Shown here: positions 42,073-51,900 of the stretch, piece by piece
Layout of the letters: each line of letters begins with the position of its first letter
How positions within the stretch are numbered: position 1 is the stretch's first letter
Source: Peptococcaceae bacterium UBA4068
Lineage (GTDB): Bacteria > Bacillota > Dehalobacteriia > UBA4068
Assembly: GCA_002382665.1 (NCBI GenBank)
Contig: DFZA01000010.1
Span: 97,928 to 161,927 of the forward strand
DNA: 64,000 bases
Direction of reading: 5' to 3'
Notes under the pieces: model-generated
Databases searched by the model: none
Seen by the model: the letters and a program-made list of their open reading frames with translations, nothing else
Told to the model about the DNA's origin: nothing
Made by a program: the position numbers and the translations under genes

Positions 42073-42876
42073 ATGAATCAAAAAATAAATAGCGGCCTAT
42101 ATAGCACAAGAATCTGGGAGGTTGATTTCTTAAGAGGCTTGTGCGTTTTTTTAATGATATTTGATCATACAATGTTTGATTTGGCATTTGTTTTCAGAAG
42201 CGTCTGGTTTAGGGCCGATGGTCACGGTATATTATTATCTTTGTGTAGCTTTGCACGTTACGATTATTTTTCCTGGGAACCGCGGGAAATAGTATGGTAC
42301 GTGGTGGTTTTGGGATTTGTTTTATTGTGCGGTGTCAGTTGTTCTTTCAGCCGGTCAAATTTGAAGCGCGGCTTAAAGTTGGCGGCGGTAGCTGTTTTAT
42401 TGACTGTGGTAACTTGGTCTATTGATTTGATATTGGGACAAGCCAACCATTTTATAATTCTTTTTGGCATCCTCCATATGTTGGCTGCAGCTATTCTTTT
42501 ATATTGGCTGTTATCACGCTATGATAAAAAGTGGTTACTGGTCAGCAGCATTTTGATTATTGTTATTGGCAGTATCATTTCACTCTATCCACCACCGGTA
42601 AATAATAATCTGCTGGCAATTCTTGGCTTGCACAATCAGTCCTTTTATTCCGCCGATTATTTCCCCTTGCTGCCGTGGGTCGGTTATTTTTTAATTGGTA
42701 CGGTATTAGGTCCTTGGATCTATCACCAAAAGCGTAGCCTTTTCGGACGAGCCAGTGCTTATATAGCGGAGCGGCCGGTATTGTTTGCCGGTCGGCATGC
42801 CTTAATTTTCTATGTACTACATCAACCGGCGGTTTATCTGATATTGTTATTGATTGGATATATATTTGTACATTAG
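42073..42876 (+). CDS. DUF1624 (heparan-alpha-glucosaminide N-acetyltransferase-like) membrane protein
   Basis: 267 aa with about seven hydrophobic segments. The start RIWEVDFLRGLCVFLMIFDH contains the conserved histidine expected in the DUF1624/HGSNAT-catalytic family; PLLPWVGYFLIGTVLG is also characteristic. Members acetylate sugars across membranes in eukaryotes; bacterial roles are unknown. It follows degV by 38 bp. Confidence 0.8.
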   Translation: MNQKINSGLYSTRIWEVDFLRGLCVFLMIFDHTMFDLAFVFRSVWFRADGHGILLSLCSFARYDYFSWEPREIVWYVVVLGFVLLCGVSCSFSRSNLKRGLKLAAVAVLLTVVTWSIDLILGQANHFIILFGILHMLAAAILLYWLLSRYDKKWLLVSSILIIVIGSIISLYPPPVNNNLLAILGLHNQSFYSADYFPLLPWVGYFLIGTVLGPWIYHQKRSLFGRASAYIAERPVLFAGRHALIFYVLHQPAVYLILLLIGYIFVH

Positions 42877-42979
42877 AAAGGCCCTTCAACTGCATAGTGT
42901 CACCGGGCAAGTTATCCTTGACTGTATTGATTTTGAATTCTTCCGGATAATGTTTACCTCTAACAACCTCCTACAAATA

Positions 42980-43017
42980 AAGCAGACTATAATACTGAAT
43001 TGTATTATAGTCTGCTT
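42980..43017. terminator. Bidirectional terminator; dispersed repeat copy B
   Basis: 16-bp perfect stem (42980-42995 with 43002-43017), 6-nt loop, serving the DUF1624 gene and sigH. The reverse complement of 42983-43014 matches 30980-31011 at 30 of 32 positions. Confidence 0.85.
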
Positions 43018-43038
43018 ATTTTTGATATGTAGCTAATT

Positions 43039-43689
43039 TTACTTTTCCGCTTCACGGGCGTCTAAATAACGTTCCAGCTTACGTTTAACCCGCTGCAAGG
43101 CATTATCAATTGATTTGACATGCCTGTCCAAATCAATGGCAATTTCCTGATAGCTTTTGCCTTCCAGATAATACATTAATACTTTCCATTCCAACGAGCT
43201 TAAAATCTCGCCCATCTTCATCTCTATATCATCAAATTCTTCCTGGCTGATTATCAGCTCCTCCGGATCGGTAATACGTGAACCAGAAATCACATCCAAC
43301 AGCGTACGGTCAGAATCTTCATCATAAATCGGTTTATTGAGTGATACGTAAGAATTAAGCGGAATATGTTTTTGTCTGGTTGCGGTTTTAATAGCGGTAA
43401 TAATCTGACGAGTAATACATAACTCTGCAAATGCTCTAAAAGATGAAAGCTTGTCCGGGCGAAAATCGCGTATTGCCTTATAAAGACCAATCATGCCTTC
43501 CTGAATAATATCTTCTTTATCGGCTCCGATTAAGAAATAGGAACGAGCTTTGGCTCTGACAAAATTTTTATATTTATTGATCAAATATTCCTGGGCGGGT
43601 ATACTACCTTCTCGCGCTAATTCGACGACACTTTCATCAGTCATTAATGAAAAAGTTAATTCGCAATCATGTTGTGGACGAGCATTCAT
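43039..43689 (-). CDS. sigH: RNA polymerase sigma-H factor
   Basis: 216 aa from the ATG at 43689 with GAGGTG 5 nt upstream (an in-frame ATG at 43710 is less likely). Region 2 reads DKEDIIQEGMIGLYKAIRDF, and region 4 EGKSYQEIAIDLDRHVKSID. Its length and its place after the cysS-mrnC-thyX-rlmB cluster fit SigH (Spo0H), which directs transition-state and, in spore formers, sporulation genes. Confidence 0.92.
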   Translation of the reverse strand: MNARPQHDCELTFSLMTDESVVELAREGSIPAQEYLINKYKNFVRAKARSYFLIGADKEDIIQEGMIGLYKAIRDFRPDKLSSFRAFAELCITRQIITAIKTATRQKHIPLNSYVSLNKPIYDEDSDRTLLDVISGSRITDPEELIISQEEFDDIEMKMGEILSSLEWKVLMYYLEGKSYQEIAIDLDRHVKSIDNALQRVKRKLERYLDAREAEK

Positions 43690-43751
43690 TGTTTCACCTC
43701 TTCTCATCACTACGTCGTTATTATACCTGATTAATTATAAACAAGTCAATA

Positions 43752-44633
43752 TTATTCGCACCGCGCATGGGCAACTTCATACAGTATGACAGCCGCCGCC
43801 GCAGAAACATTTAATGAAGCTATAGCGCCTCGAACAGGAATAGAAGTCAAAAAATCACACTTTTCCTTGATTAATCGGGATATACCTTTACCTTCGCTGC
43901 CAAAAACTACCGCCAGTGGTCCGCTAAAATCGCAATCCCAACAGGTTTTACCCTGCATATCAGCACCGACAATCCACAGCCCCTGAGATTTTAATTGTTC
44001 TATAGTCTGCGCCAGATTAGCTACCCGCGCTACCGGCATATACGCAAACGCACCGGCAGAAGTACGCGCCGCCGTATCATTAAGCTGCGCTGCCCTACGC
44101 TTAGGAATAATTACGCCATGAGCGCCAACGCAGAGAGCTGTACGAATAATTGCCCCTAAATTATGAGGGTCTTCAATATCATCCAGTATTATCAATAAAG
44201 GCGGTTGATCTTTTCCCTTAGCTAAAGCAATCATGTCTTCTACTTCCAGATAATTCGCCGCTGCCAATTCACAGGCTATACCCCTATTATCATCACCGGC
44301 CAACTGCGCCAATTTTGCCCGCGTCAGACGCTGATACGGTACGCTGCGCAGCTCGCATAACTCTACAATCTGAGCATCAAAAGCATGCATAATATTATCG
44401 GCAATATAAACTTTATTGATACTACACTCGGATTTCAAAGCCTCAATAACGTTATTGCGACCACTGATAATATTGACATGTTTCGGCTCATCCTCAGACT
44501 GCGGCCTATGCTCCACTTTATGCGTTTCTGGCAACCGGTCATTTTGCCGGGGCTTTTTATTAACCGGAGCTTTAGCATTGCCGAACGCCGGTCTACGTTT
44601 AGTAGGTTGTCTTTTTTGATTAACTTTTTTCAA
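43752..44633 (-). CDS. rlmB: 23S rRNA (guanosine-2'-O-)-methyltransferase RlmB-type (SpoU/TrmH)
   Basis: 293 aa from a TTG at 44633 with GGGGAG 7 nt upstream; the ATG at 44639 is only one base from it. A basic, low-complexity N-terminal extension (about 55 residues) precedes the substrate-binding domain (ISGRNNVIEALKS) and the knotted SPOUT domain with DDIEDPHNLGAIIRTA, VFGSEGKGISRL and IPVRGAIASLNVSAAAAVIL. It methylates a 23S rRNA guanosine ribose. It overlaps thyX by 14 bp. Confidence 0.92.
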   Translation of the reverse strand: MKKVNQKRQPTKRRPAFGNAKAPVNKKPRQNDRLPETHKVEHRPQSEDEPKHVNIISGRNNVIEALKSECSINKVYIADNIMHAFDAQIVELCELRSVPYQRLTRAKLAQLAGDDNRGIACELAAANYLEVEDMIALAKGKDQPPLLIILDDIEDPHNLGAIIRTALCVGAHGVIIPKRRAAQLNDTAARTSAGAFAYMPVARVANLAQTIEQLKSQGLWIVGADMQGKTCWDCDFSGPLAVVFGSEGKGISRLIKEKCDFLTSIPVRGAIASLNVSAAAAVILYEVAHARCE

Positions 44634-45336
44634 AATCATTCTCCCCGCTATATAATGATCTGGTGATTACCTCAACCTTATCTGGACGACAGCTCATCGC
44701 GCCTTCATAACAAATCCCTAAAGTTAAACAAGTAGGTCCGGCATTGGCAAACAACATCGGCGCTACCTGGCGTACTTGTTTTAACATCTGCCAGGCTAAC
44801 TCGCGAATTTCCGTCTGCGCCCGCCGACAACAGCGTAATTGGAAAAAATTAAGCAAAGATCGCGCATTCATGGTCACAACTAAATTGGTCTCCGTAGCAT
44901 TAGGTAATATATAGCGCGCGTCCTCGGCAGGAATACCGGCAGCAAGCAGTACATTATATGCCTGCTGAATCTGTTCCATCAAACTTTTATATTCCGCCTC
45001 CTGCTGGGGAGATGCGGCAATTGATTTAGGTGTAACATATGCAAATCCGCTCTCTTTGACATAGCGTTGTGATTTTTGGCTGTAAGAGGCAATCCTATGA
45101 CGAACCAGCTGATGGGATAATGACCTGCTGACACCATCAATAGCAAAAGTAAAAGAGGCATGCTCAAATGGAGAAAAATGGCCCAGCTGGATCAGCTTAG
45201 CAATGAATTCCTCGGCTTTATCTTCATCAAAACTCTCGGCAATTGCCGCACCGCTTTTAGAAGAATAGCAAATCCGCGCCGCAGCCGCTACCACCTTTTC
45301 CGGCGCCGGAGTAAAGCTGAGCAATTTCACCTCCAT
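44620..45336 (-). CDS. thyX: Flavin-dependent thymidylate synthase
   Basis: 238 aa. It makes dTMP from dUMP using FAD, NADPH and methylene-tetrahydrofolate. The ThyX signature RHRIASYSQKSQR is at about residue 78-90, with the catalytic Ser and the DARYILPNATETN segment further on. ATG at 45336 follows AAGGGG. It overlaps mrnC by 10 bp and rlmB by 14 bp, so this cluster is tightly coupled. Confidence 0.95.
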   Translation of the reverse strand: MEVKLLSFTPAPEKVVAAAARICYSSKSGAAIAESFDEDKAEEFIAKLIQLGHFSPFEHASFTFAIDGVSRSLSHQLVRHRIASYSQKSQRYVKESGFAYVTPKSIAASPQQEAEYKSLMEQIQQAYNVLLAAGIPAEDARYILPNATETNLVVTMNARSLLNFFQLRCCRRAQTEIRELAWQMLKQVRQVAPMLFANAGPTCLTLGICYEGAMSCRPDKVEVITRSLYSGENDFEKS

Positions 45337-45734
45337 GATATCGTCCCCTTTTTTTCATCAAATAGTAACGCCAGTATTTGATCAACACGATTCAGATCGT
45401 CGCGTAAATATAAATGACCGATCAATGCCTCGATGCCTGTCGCCCTCCGGTAAGCGCCAACGGATACGTTATGCGGTTGACGACCACTTTTGGCATTGCG
45501 GCCCCGTCGACAAATATCAAGCTCTTCTTCGCTTAAAATCCCTTCCAGCTCAGTCCATAACTGTGATTGCCGCTCGGCGCAAACCAGATTGATGGCTTCC
45601 TTATGCAGATCGTCAACTTTACGCAAGCCCCGCTCCAGCAGATAACGACGCACCGCCAATTCATAAACAGCATCGCCAATATATGCCAGCGCCACTACCG
45701 GGATTTCCCGCAATTGTTGCTCATCAAACTCCAA
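45327..45734 (-). CDS. mrnC: Mini-ribonuclease III (23S rRNA maturation)
   Basis: 135 aa RNase III catalytic domain without a dsRNA-binding domain. Key stretches are LAYIGDAVYELAVRRYL, AQSLWTELEGILSEEE-like acidic region and NVSVGAYRRATGIEALIGHLYL. It trims 23S rRNA precursor ends. TTG start at 45734 with AGTAGGT upstream. It follows cysS by 19 bp. Confidence 0.93.
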   Translation of the reverse strand: MEFDEQQLREIPVVALAYIGDAVYELAVRRYLLERGLRKVDDLHKEAINLVCAERQSQLWTELEGILSEEELDICRRGRNAKSGRQPHNVSVGAYRRATGIEALIGHLYLRDDLNRVDQILALLFDEKKGTISWR

Positions 45735-45753
45735 TATTTCTACCTACTTTCAG

Positions 45754-47151
45754 TTATATCTTTTTCCAACGTGCCCCCTGCGGCGTATCCTCGATAACAA
45801 TTCCCAGCTCTTTGAGCTTGTCTCTGATTGTATCGGCAGTTGCCCAATCTTTGGCAGCACGCGCCTTGTTGCGAATATCAACGATTAGTTGCAAAAGTTC
45901 TTCTTCGAGACCGCTTTGCTGTTTTTGCCAAGGCAGAATCATACCTAATACCGCGTCAAAATCTTTAAATAACCGTATTGCGTCTTCGACATCAACTTTG
46001 CAAGGTTCTGTAACCAGATAACTGTTAAGTTCGTGACAGAAATCAAAAACCACTGAGATTGCCAACGCGGTATTAAAATCGTCATCCATCGAGGCAATAA
46101 ATTTTCCCTTGGCCTCTTCTATGGCCGATGTAAACTTAGCCTGTCCGTCGCTTGCCCTTTTTGCGGCGTCATTTAATAGATACCAGCTGTTGCGGATTCG
46201 TTCCAAACTTTTGGCAGCCATTTCCAATTTATCATCGGCAAAATCAATGGGGCTGCGGTAATGGGTATTTAGCAAATAAAAACGTACCACGTCCCCGGAA
46301 AATTTGGCTAAAATATCGCGCAAAAGAAAGAAATTGCCCAGACTCTTGCTCATCTTTTCCTGATTGATAGTAATAAACCCGTTGTGCAGCCAAAATCTGG
46401 CAAACTCGCCGCCGTTGGCCGCTTTACTTTGGGCTATTTCATTTTCGTGATGAGGGAATATCAAATCAGCGCCGCCGCCGTGAATATCAAAACTGTCACC
46501 TAAATATTTACAGCTCATAGCAGAACATTCAATGTGCCAGCCGGGACGTCCCATGCCCCAGGGACTTTGCCATGCCGGTTCCCCGGGTTTGGCGGCTTTC
46601 CAAAGAGCAAAATCAAGCGGATCACGTTTACTCTCGCCAGGCAACACGCGTGCGCCGGAGCGCATATCCTCAATATCGCGGCCCGACAATTCTCCGTAAG
46701 AAGGCAGCGAACGCACGTCAAAATAGACATCGCCGTCCGCCTCATAAGCATGTCCGTTGGTGATGATCTGTTCTACCATCTTTATAATATCTTCTATATG
46801 AGTAGTAACTTTGGGATGAATATCGGCATCCAAAACATTAAGCGCGTGAGCATCCTCATAATAGGCAGCAATATATTTTTCAGCCACCTGTTGCGCAGTC
46901 ATGTCTTCCTGATGACTACGGTTGATAATTTTATCGTCGACATCGGTAAAGTTCTGAACATATCTGACATCAAAACCTTTCCAGATAAAAAAACGGCGGA
47001 TGGTATCAAAAACAACCAGAGGACGAGCATTACCTAAATGAATATAATTGTAGGTAGTCGGCCCGCAACAATAAATGCCTACTTTGCCCTCCTGATAGGG
47101 TATAAAATCCTCTTTTTGCTTGCTGCGCGTATTGTACAAGCGTATGGGCAT
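45754..47151 (-). CDS. cysS: Cysteinyl-tRNA synthetase
   Basis: 465 aa, full length. The class I HIGH-like motif is TYNYIHLGNARP with the zinc/cysteine-binding C in CCGPT, the C-H-E zinc residues follow (WHIECSAM, HHENEIAQS), and the KMSKS motif is in NQEKMSKSLGNF. A promoter lies upstream at 47183-47212. It heads the cysS-mrnC-thyX-rlmB operon. Confidence 0.97.
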   Translation of the reverse strand: MPIRLYNTRSKQKEDFIPYQEGKVGIYCCGPTTYNYIHLGNARPLVVFDTIRRFFIWKGFDVRYVQNFTDVDDKIINRSHQEDMTAQQVAEKYIAAYYEDAHALNVLDADIHPKVTTHIEDIIKMVEQIITNGHAYEADGDVYFDVRSLPSYGELSGRDIEDMRSGARVLPGESKRDPLDFALWKAAKPGEPAWQSPWGMGRPGWHIECSAMSCKYLGDSFDIHGGGADLIFPHHENEIAQSKAANGGEFARFWLHNGFITINQEKMSKSLGNFFLLRDILAKFSGDVVRFYLLNTHYRSPIDFADDKLEMAAKSLERIRNSWYLLNDAAKRASDGQAKFTSAIEEAKGKFIASMDDDFNTALAISVVFDFCHELNSYLVTEPCKVDVEDAIRLFKDFDAVLGMILPWQKQQSGLEEELLQLIVDIRNKARAAKDWATADTIRDKLKELGIVIEDTPQGARWKKI

Positions 47152-47182
47152 AGGCAGTCCTCTTTTCTAAATTAATAAATTT

Positions 47183-47212
47183 ATTATAGCATTAATAACA
47201 CAAGCATAGCAA
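47183..47212 (-). promoter_or_regulatory. Promoter for cysS
   Basis: Minus strand TTGCTA (47212-47207), 18-bp spacer, TATAAT (47188-47183). Confidence 0.6.
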
Positions 47213-47288
47213 GTATTTGATGTTTATAGTTTACAAGAATATGGCATACTTATTAATGTATTAATTTAAATTTACGGGGAAAATAAAT

Positions 47289-47966
47289 ATGGAATCATTA
47301 TCATTATTTGATATCACCGGCCCCATCATGATCGGCCCGTCAAGCTCCCATACCGCCGGTGCGGTGCGGTTGGGTAAGATCGCCGCCAACCTCGTCGGCG
47401 GCACTATCAAAGAAGCAAAAATCCACCTCCACGGCTCCTTTGCTGCGACTTATCGAGGCCATGGTACCGATAAAGCTCTTTTGGCGGGTATACTAGGGTT
47501 TAATCCCTCTGACGAACAAATCAAAGACTCCCCTGCTATTGCTCAAAAAAGAGGGTTGCATTATTCGATTATTACTGCCGACCTCGGTGATGTTCATCCC
47601 AACAGTGTCAAATTTGATATCACTCTAACGAACGGCCAACACCATAGCGTAACCGGCTCTTCACTCGGCGGTGGCAGAATAATCATTACTTCCATCGATG
47701 ACATGGAAATGAACTTCACCGGCGATAAACCTATTATTATCGCCCATTACCATGACACGCCCGGCATTATTGCCACCATTAGCACCCTGCTTTACGAAAG
47801 AGAGATCAATATCGGCAATATGCAGGTTAGACGCTGCCGAGAGGACCAAACCGCTTATTTATACATGGAAACCGACAGCCTCTGTGATCAGCTATTAGAA
47901 CAACAGATATCTTCCATCAACGGCATGTATTATGCCCGTATTATTAACCCGTTCGACCACGACTAA
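47289..47966 (+). CDS. sdaAB: L-serine dehydratase, iron-sulfur dependent, beta subunit
   Basis: 225 aa. The N-terminal part (SLFDITGPIMIGPSSSHTAG, VRLGKIAANL) is the SDH beta domain; the C-terminal part (about 150-220; PIIIAHYHDTPGIIATISTL) is an ACT domain that probably senses serine. With the alpha subunit it deaminates serine to pyruvate. It precedes sdaAA by 17 bp. ATG follows ACGGGGAAAA. Confidence 0.95.
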   Translation: MESLSLFDITGPIMIGPSSSHTAGAVRLGKIAANLVGGTIKEAKIHLHGSFAATYRGHGTDKALLAGILGFNPSDEQIKDSPAIAQKRGLHYSIITADLGDVHPNSVKFDITLTNGQHHSVTGSSLGGGRIIITSIDDMEMNFTGDKPIIIAHYHDTPGIIATISTLLYEREINIGNMQVRRCREDQTAYLYMETDSLCDQLLEQQISSINGMYYARIINPFDHD

Positions 47967-47983
47967 GGGAATGAAAGGATTAT

Positions 47984-48847
47984 ATGGACTACAGAGAGAT
48001 TATCACCTACTGCCATGCCAATAATATTACTCTTGGCCAATACGCACTGCAATCCGAGGTAAAACGCGGCGATTCTACAGCCGAAAAAATTAAAACCCGC
48101 TTTGCAGAAATGCTTGATGTGATGAAGCAATCAACCAGCTCGGCGGCAAATAAACCGCTTATTTCAGTCAGCAAAATCAGCGGCGGTAACGCTTATAAGT
48201 ATCACCAATATCAACAAAACGGAGATTCTCTGCTTGGCGAATTAGCCGCCAATGCGGTTACAAAAGCATTATCAACAGCCGAAACAAACGCCGCGATGGG
48301 CAAAATAGTTGCCTGCCCCACCGCCGGTTCCAGCGGTATCGTACCGGCGGCAATTTTAGCTTGCGGCGAATATTTCAACCTTAAGCAAGATCAATTAATA
48401 GACGCCTTAATGGCGGCTAGCCTAATTGGTAAATTAATAGCCGAGTCAGCCACCATCTCCGGCGCCGAAGGCGGCTGCCAGGCAGAAACCGGTGCCGCTG
48501 CGGCCATGGCAGCTGCGGCAGTCTGCCAATTGCGCGCAGGCAGTCCAGAAGTTTGTTTTTATGCAGCAGCTATAGCTATTAAGAATTCCTTGGGCTTGGT
48601 ATGTGATCCGGTAGGCGGTTATGTGGAAATACCATGCGTTAAAAGAAACGCGGCCGGAGTAACAAACGCTTTAATTGCCGCCGATATGGCATTGGCCGGG
48701 ATTATCAGTTATATTCCCTTTGATGAAACGGTTACGGCTATGAGCAATATCGGTAAAATGCTGCCTTCCGCACTTAAAGAAACATCCGGCGGCGGACTGG
48801 CGGCAACCAAAACTGCCGCCGCCCTCAGTGGTAAAATTTTTAACTGA
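47984..48847 (+). CDS. sdaAA: L-serine dehydratase, iron-sulfur dependent, alpha subunit
   Basis: 287 aa. Catalytic subunit holding an oxygen-sensitive [4Fe-4S] cluster. Expected blocks are VACPTAGSSGIVPAAI, SGAEGGCQAETGAAAAMAAA and GLVCDPVGGYVEIPCVKRNA, which supply the cluster cysteines. ATG follows AAAGGAT-type sequence. It ends at an intrinsic terminator. Confidence 0.95.
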   Translation: MDYREIITYCHANNITLGQYALQSEVKRGDSTAEKIKTRFAEMLDVMKQSTSSAANKPLISVSKISGGNAYKYHQYQQNGDSLLGELAANAVTKALSTAETNAAMGKIVACPTAGSSGIVPAAILACGEYFNLKQDQLIDALMAASLIGKLIAESATISGAEGGCQAETGAAAAMAAAAVCQLRAGSPEVCFYAAAIAIKNSLGLVCDPVGGYVEIPCVKRNAAGVTNALIAADMALAGIISYIPFDETVTAMSNIGKMLPSALKETSGGGLAATKTAAALSGKIFN

Positions 48848-48857
48848 TAAAATAAGT

Positions 48858-48881
48858 AAAGCGCCGGGTTACCGGCGCTTT
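48858..48881. terminator. Terminator after sdaAA
   Basis: 10-bp GC-rich stem (48858-48867 with 48872-48881), loop GTTA, between convergent genes. Confidence 0.8.
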
Positions 48882-48911
48882 GTTTACTATTTACGTTTTA
48901 ATCTTATCAGA

Positions 48912-51900
48912 TTAAGGCTGTAACAAGGTAGTAACGGTCAATGTATATTCCAGCTCCGTTGTACCATCCTCAGCAGTAACGGTAATAGTAAAAACATTAT
49001 CACCATTACTTAAAGTATAAGATGATGATTGACTGCCACTGCTTACCGTAGTACCATCAATTTCTATCGTCGATTTACTGCCAGCGTTAGCGGTAGGCCT
49101 AATGGTAATGGAGGTCTCATTACCGACATTAGCCGATAACGACAATCCGCTTCCGGAAGCCGTATATGTTCCGCCGGAAACAATCACCTGCACAGAAGAC
49201 AGCGTTGGGTCATGTGATGTTTCATCGGTTGTAAATTCGATATCCGACGCAGGGTAGGTAACACCATTATAGACCATCGTCGCATGAACAACATATGTTG
49301 TCCCTTCGTCAAGATCGGATATGGTAACACTGTGACTCGTCGAAGAACTGTTGGGGGTAAATCCGGTAATTACCGGCGTCAAAGTCGTATCGTCTTCTTT
49401 AACCTGATAAGTAATATTCAGCTCGCCAACAACATTATATGTTGCCGTAATACTGGCGGACTCTTTATCTACGTTACCCGACGAAATTGTCAGTGACGGT
49501 GTTGAAGTCGTAAAGGTCGTTGTTGAAGTTGCCGATGTTTTGCTGCTGCTAGTGACATAAGCCGACACGGTATATGTTTTAGCGGGAGTAAGCCCTGTAA
49601 AGGTTGTGGAAGCAGCAGTATTTGCTGATAATGTCAATGTCTGGGTCATAGCTGTGCCGCCGCTTGGCGTCAAGGTAATAGTCGCCGTACCGGCAGTATC
49701 AGATTGCAGGTTTAATTTGGCTGTGGTAGCGGTAACATTACTGACCGAAAACGTTGTCAACTGCGGCAGCCCGCTGCCAGTGGTAAAATACGAAGTGAAT
49801 TTTTCGTTCTCATCCCCGTCGCTGTTATAGACGCTACCTGCCAGTACTACTACATAATATTTGGTACCTGTAGCCAGATCATCTGTCGGAGTAATCGTAA
49901 TTGTTTTGTTACTGCTGACGCTGGCGGTAAAACCGATTTCTGTACCGCTGGTACTGCCTTTACGAAGCTCAATGACACTGCTCTTGATATATGACGAAGT
50001 CAGGGAGTCTCCATCATCGTTTTTATATACCGATTGATCAAATACGATTTTAACTGTTGTACCTACGGCAATACCGGTACTGGCATTACTGGGCGTAACA
50101 GTTGATACAAACGTATCGTCTCCCTCGGTAGTGAAGTATGTTGTCTTCTTGTCGTTTGAATCTTCGTCGCTGTTATAGACGCTATCAGCCAATACTATCA
50201 CATAATACTTAGTGCTTTCGTCCAGATCATCCGACGGCGTAATAGTGATAGTTTTGTTGTTGCTGATCGAAGCACTAAAGCTAACTTCCGTTCCGGTGGT
50301 GCTGCCCTTACGCAGCTCAACTACGCTGCTTTTAATGTATGACGAGGTTAGAGCGGTTGCATCATCGTCTTTATATACTGATTCGCTGAACACAAGTTTG
50401 ATAGTAGTACCTACGTCTATATTCGTACTGCCATTGCTCGGAGTAATGGTGGGCATCAGCGTACCGGAAGATTCGGTAGTAAAATATGAAGTAAATTTAT
50501 CATTCTCATCACCATCGCTATTGTAGATACTGTCAGCTAAAACTATCACATAATATTTGGTATCATCATCCAAATCATCCGACGGCGTGATAGTGATAGT
50601 TTTATTATTGCTGATCGAAGCGCTAAAGCTAACTTCCGTACCCGTGGCACTACCCTTACGCAGCTCAACTACGCTGCTTTTAATGTAAGATGATGTTAGG
50701 GCGGTTTTGTCATCATCTTTATATACCGACTCATCAAATACTATTTTAATGGTCGTATCGACATCAATATCCGTAGCGCTATTTTTCGGTGTTATGCTGG
50801 AAACAAAGGTTCCTTCCGTATTATTGCCCTCGGTAGTAAAATACGAAGTCATCTTGTCATTTTTATCACCGTCACTGTTATAAACGCTGCCAGCCAAAAC
50901 TATTACATAATATTTGGTATCTTCGTCCAAATCATCCGACGGTGTAATTGTGATAGTCTTGTTGCTGCTGATCGAAGCGCTAAAGCTGATTTCCGTGCCG
51001 GTGGCGCTGCCTTTGCGCAGCTCAATTACGTCGCTTTTAATATAAGACGATGTCAATGTGGTTTTACTCTTATCTTTATATACCGCTTCACTAAAAACAA
51101 GTTTAATAGTTGTATCGACATCGATATTGGTACTGCCGTTGCTAGGTGTAACGGTGGGGATCAAAGTACCGGTCGTTGAACTACCGCTGCCCAAGATGGT
51201 TTTGGGCGCTGTTTCGTATGTAATACCCGAAACATTTTGGTAGGCGGTATTAATAATGCCGGTACCGGTAAATGCGGCTTTGCCGTTGATGTTGGCGGTA
51301 CCGATGGTAACGCCGGAGGCCAAATATATTGATGAACTGGCAGCCGCTGAGACGATATTTAAAGTAGTAATACTACCTCCCTGCAAAGTCAACGTCAACT
51401 TGGAATTAACATTCATTTTATTGATAGTGCCGCCGCTGCCTTTAACTACTGCGCTGGAATTGACGTCAACCGTATCAAAACTGCCAATCAACTGTACTGT
51501 GCCCGACGACAAGGAGCTGCCGCTTAATAAAACATTCTTAAACCCTTCACCGGTCAATCCGCTTTCCTGCAGTTTTGCGCCATAATTAACAGTCGTATTG
51601 GTAGCATAGGAAGCACCGGCCATCAAAAACCGTAGATCGCCGGTGGATTTGGCAAGAATCAGATTGTTAATGCCGGTATCGTTGGCGGTTACCGTATTTT
51701 CACCGCCGCCGTTAACAGTCATTGTACCAAGAACATGGCAGTTATTAAAGGTAACACTGCCATCGCCAACTGCTGAGGAAATAGTTACATTATTGGCATA
51801 GATAGTATCGGCGGCTGTTGTACCGGCAGTTGAAATAGTACTGTTGCTTTTGACTATCTCTTCATTTTTTATAATACTGTAAATAATTTTTGCCGCCTCG

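Noticed and set aside
49284..51585. Several plus-strand open frames over the SLH protein gene
   Set aside because: They are shadows of the repetitive surface gene, lack ribosome binding sites and repeat with the Ig-like domains.
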